Shown here one piece after another: positions 5,318 through 6,701 of a stretch of DNA of 6,701 nucleotides. The stretch spans positions 1 through 6,701 of the forward strand of contig JACPZJ010000229.1 of assembly GCA_016195585.1 (NCBI GenBank), read 5' to 3'. Position numbers and translations under genes: made by a program. The stretch's first letter is position 1; every line of letters starts with the position of its first letter. The notes below the pieces were generated by a model. The model was not told where the DNA came from and searched no databases. It saw nothing but the letters and a program-made list of their open reading frames with translations. Source of the DNA: Nitrospirota bacterium (GTDB lineage: Bacteria > Nitrospirota > CAKKRA01 > 9FT-COMBO-42-15).

Positions 5318-6701
5318 CTAATGCTCCGGCACATGCCTTTCCACTGCAACATATCCGCTCTTAAAATATAGAGCCCCTGTCTCTTTATCAATCTCCACAT
5401 CGCAGAGATTTTTTACAGACGGATACATAAAGTGCTCAGGATAGAACAACAGCCCCTCCGGAATCCTGTCTGTAATCTCCACTTTTACCTTGACCGCTCC
5501 ATTATTGTTTTTCAACAATGCCCTGTCGCCCTCAACAATCCCGCACCTTTCTGCATCAGCAGGATTTATCTTTAATCTCCCCTCTGGAAGTATCCTTACA
5601 GGGCCGTCTGAATATCCGCTTAACTTTCCAGAGTGAAACAGCACAGGCCCAATAGTCAGTTTAAAGGGAAACTTTGAAGGGGTCTCTTCCTCTTCTCTTT
5701 CATACATCGCACGAAGATCCTTTTGTGTAATCTTTGCATGCTCCTCAATGGAATCCTTCTCTTCCTTTTGGTTTGCGCCCTCAATAACCTGCGCAATCTC
5801 TCTTAATATATCTCCGGCGCCTTCATAATCAAGAAGATAACCCATCTTTTCAGACAGAATAGTAAATATCTGCCAGTCAGGCTTGGCATCGCCAACAGGC
5901 CCTATTGCCCTGCTGATCTTCTGCGCCCTGCCCTCCATGTTTGTAAATGTCCCGTCCTTCTCTGCAAAGGATGCCGCTGGAAGGACAACATCTGATAGCT
6001 CGCATGTCGCGGAAGGGAATAAATCCTGACACACAAGGAAATCCACCTTTTGCAAGGCCTCGTAGAATCCTGACGCCTGAGGAAATGTCCCCGCAGGGTT
6101 TTCGCCGATTATATACAAGGCCTTTATCTTGCCCTTTAACACGCCATTAAATATCTCAGAAATGTTCATCCCCTTTTTAGAAGGAACATTCCTGCCCCAT
6201 ATCTTTGAGATGACATTCCTCTCCTCTGCATCGCTTGCATTAAGAAGGCCCGGCAAAAACTCAGGGGCAGCGCCCATCTCTATGGCGCCGTACTCATTAT
6301 TCTCATCGCATAACGGCAGAATGGCTGTTCCCTTACTGTCTATATTGCCTGTTATGATGCAGAGGTCTAAAAGATTCAATGAACTCTTGTATCCGTCTGG
6401 CTGATGAGTAATCCCCTGACCAAAGATTATTACACCCCTCTCTGCCTTTGCATAGGCCTTTGCAGCGTCGTGAATCTCCTTCTCGCTGATACCTGTCTTC
6501 TCCTCTATCTGTTTAAATGAAAGCCCCTTCAGGACGCTTTCAAGATTGTCAAAGAATTTTGTGTATTGCTTATATACCTTCTTATCATAAAGTTCCTTTT
6601 CAAGTATAGCCTTTATAATTCCTTGAATAAACCACCTAGCTGAGCCTGTTTTGACAATCAGGTGCTGGGAGGCAAATTTGGCTATATCCGTATCCCTTTC
6701 A
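5318..6701 (-). CDS. nuoG: NADH-quinone oxidoreductase subunit G, C-terminal part (5' end outside window)
   Basis: The frame is open from the right edge to the TAG at 5318-5320, giving 460 residues of a molybdopterin-oxidoreductase-fold protein. In complex I, NuoG is the large peripheral-arm subunit carrying Fe-S clusters in its N-terminal part; that part is missing here. Visible landmarks, numbered from the first full codon at 6700, are GQGITHQPDGYKSS near 94-107, LCIITGN near 112-118, GENPAGTFPQ at 199-208 and the family hallmark VVLPAASFAEKDGTFTN at 238-254. A charged linker rich in Glu and Lys lies near 305-340, and a C-terminal molybdopterin-dinucleotide-binding-like beta domain at about 349-437. 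Formate dehydrogenase alpha subunits share this fold, but nuoH, nuoI, nuoJ and nuoK downstream argue for NuoG. The TTG at 6379 is not a start: family-typical sequence continues upstream of it. Confidence 0.9.
   Translation of the reverse strand, partial: ERDTDIAKFASQHLIVKTGSARWFIQGIIKAILEKELYDKKVYKQYTKFFDNLESVLKGLSFKQIEEKTGISEKEIHDAAKAYAKAERGVIIFGQGITHQPDGYKSSLNLLDLCIITGNIDSKGTAILPLCDENNEYGAIEMGAAPEFLPGLLNASDAEERNVISKIWGRNVPSKKGMNISEIFNGVLKGKIKALYIIGENPAGTFPQASGFYEALQKVDFLVCQDLFPSATCELSDVVLPAASFAEKDGTFTNMEGRAQKISRAIGPVGDAKPDWQIFTILSEKMGYLLDYEGAGDILREIAQVIEGANQKEEKDSIEEHAKITQKDLRAMYEREEEETPSKFPFKLTIGPVLFHSGKLSGYSDGPVRILPEGRLKINPADAERCGIVEGDRALLKNNNGAVKVKVEITDRIPEGLLFYPEHFMYPSVKNLCDVEIDKETGALYFKSGYVAVERHVPEH

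Noticed and set aside
6377..6379. TTG at 6379 as the start of the molybdopterin protein
   Set aside because: The open frame continues to the right edge with family-typical sequence (GQGITHQPDGYKSS and more), so the gene is truncated by the window and not started here.
2906..6701. Formate hydrogenlyase or other group 4 hydrogenase operon
   Set aside because: These share NuoH, NuoI and antiporter homologues, but true NuoJ and NuoK genes and the nuoG-H-I-J-K order point to complex I, and no hydrogenase large or small subunit is present in the window.

Overview
The window is one stretch of a respiratory complex I (NADH:quinone oxidoreductase type) operon, with every gene on the minus strand. It therefore reads from the right edge to the left. 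In transcription order it holds: the C-terminal 460 codons of the molybdopterin-fold subunit NuoG; a 95-residue coiled-coil protein; NuoH; NuoI; NuoJ; NuoK; a 494-residue proton-translocating subunit of the NuoL/NuoM/MrpD superfamily; an 85-residue two-helix membrane protein; and the first 249 residues of a second antiporter-like subunit that runs off the left edge. Genes either overlap by 4 to 8 bases or are a few bases apart, and most have a visible Shine-Dalgarno sequence. I see no promoter or intrinsic terminator, so this is the interior of a longer transcript.

The peripheral-arm link (NuoG, NuoI), the quinone-site subunit (NuoH) and the small membrane subunits (NuoJ, NuoK) look ordinary and keep their key residues. 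These include eight cysteines for two 4Fe-4S clusters in NuoI and both channel glutamates in NuoK. The distal membrane arm is less ordinary. The gene in the nuoL position encodes a protein of MrpD-like length (494 aa, without NuoL's long C-terminal lateral helix). It is followed by a small two-TM protein with a tail ending EDYYD, and then by a divergent antiporter subunit in which the TM7 lysine of the family is replaced by asparagine.

Three intrusions interrupt the otherwise compact operon. The first is the coiled-coil gene between nuoG and nuoH, built on a 21-bp (seven-codon) repeat. The second is a short palindrome in frame at the 3' end of nuoI that gives the protein a CLPVRQTGGKE tail. 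The third is an 85-bp double-hairpin element with outer inverted repeats, which fills most of the nuoJ-nuoK gap. Such small palindromic repeats suggest a repeat-rich genome.

The organism looks like an uncultivated anaerobic or facultative bacterium of moderate GC content with frequent ATA and AGG codons. A Nitrospirota or Desulfobacterota-like lineage fits my memory of similar gene sets, but this is a weak inference from style and not from any search. I found no clearly new system. The most distinctive elements are the antiporter/small-protein module and the coiled-coil gene inside the operon.
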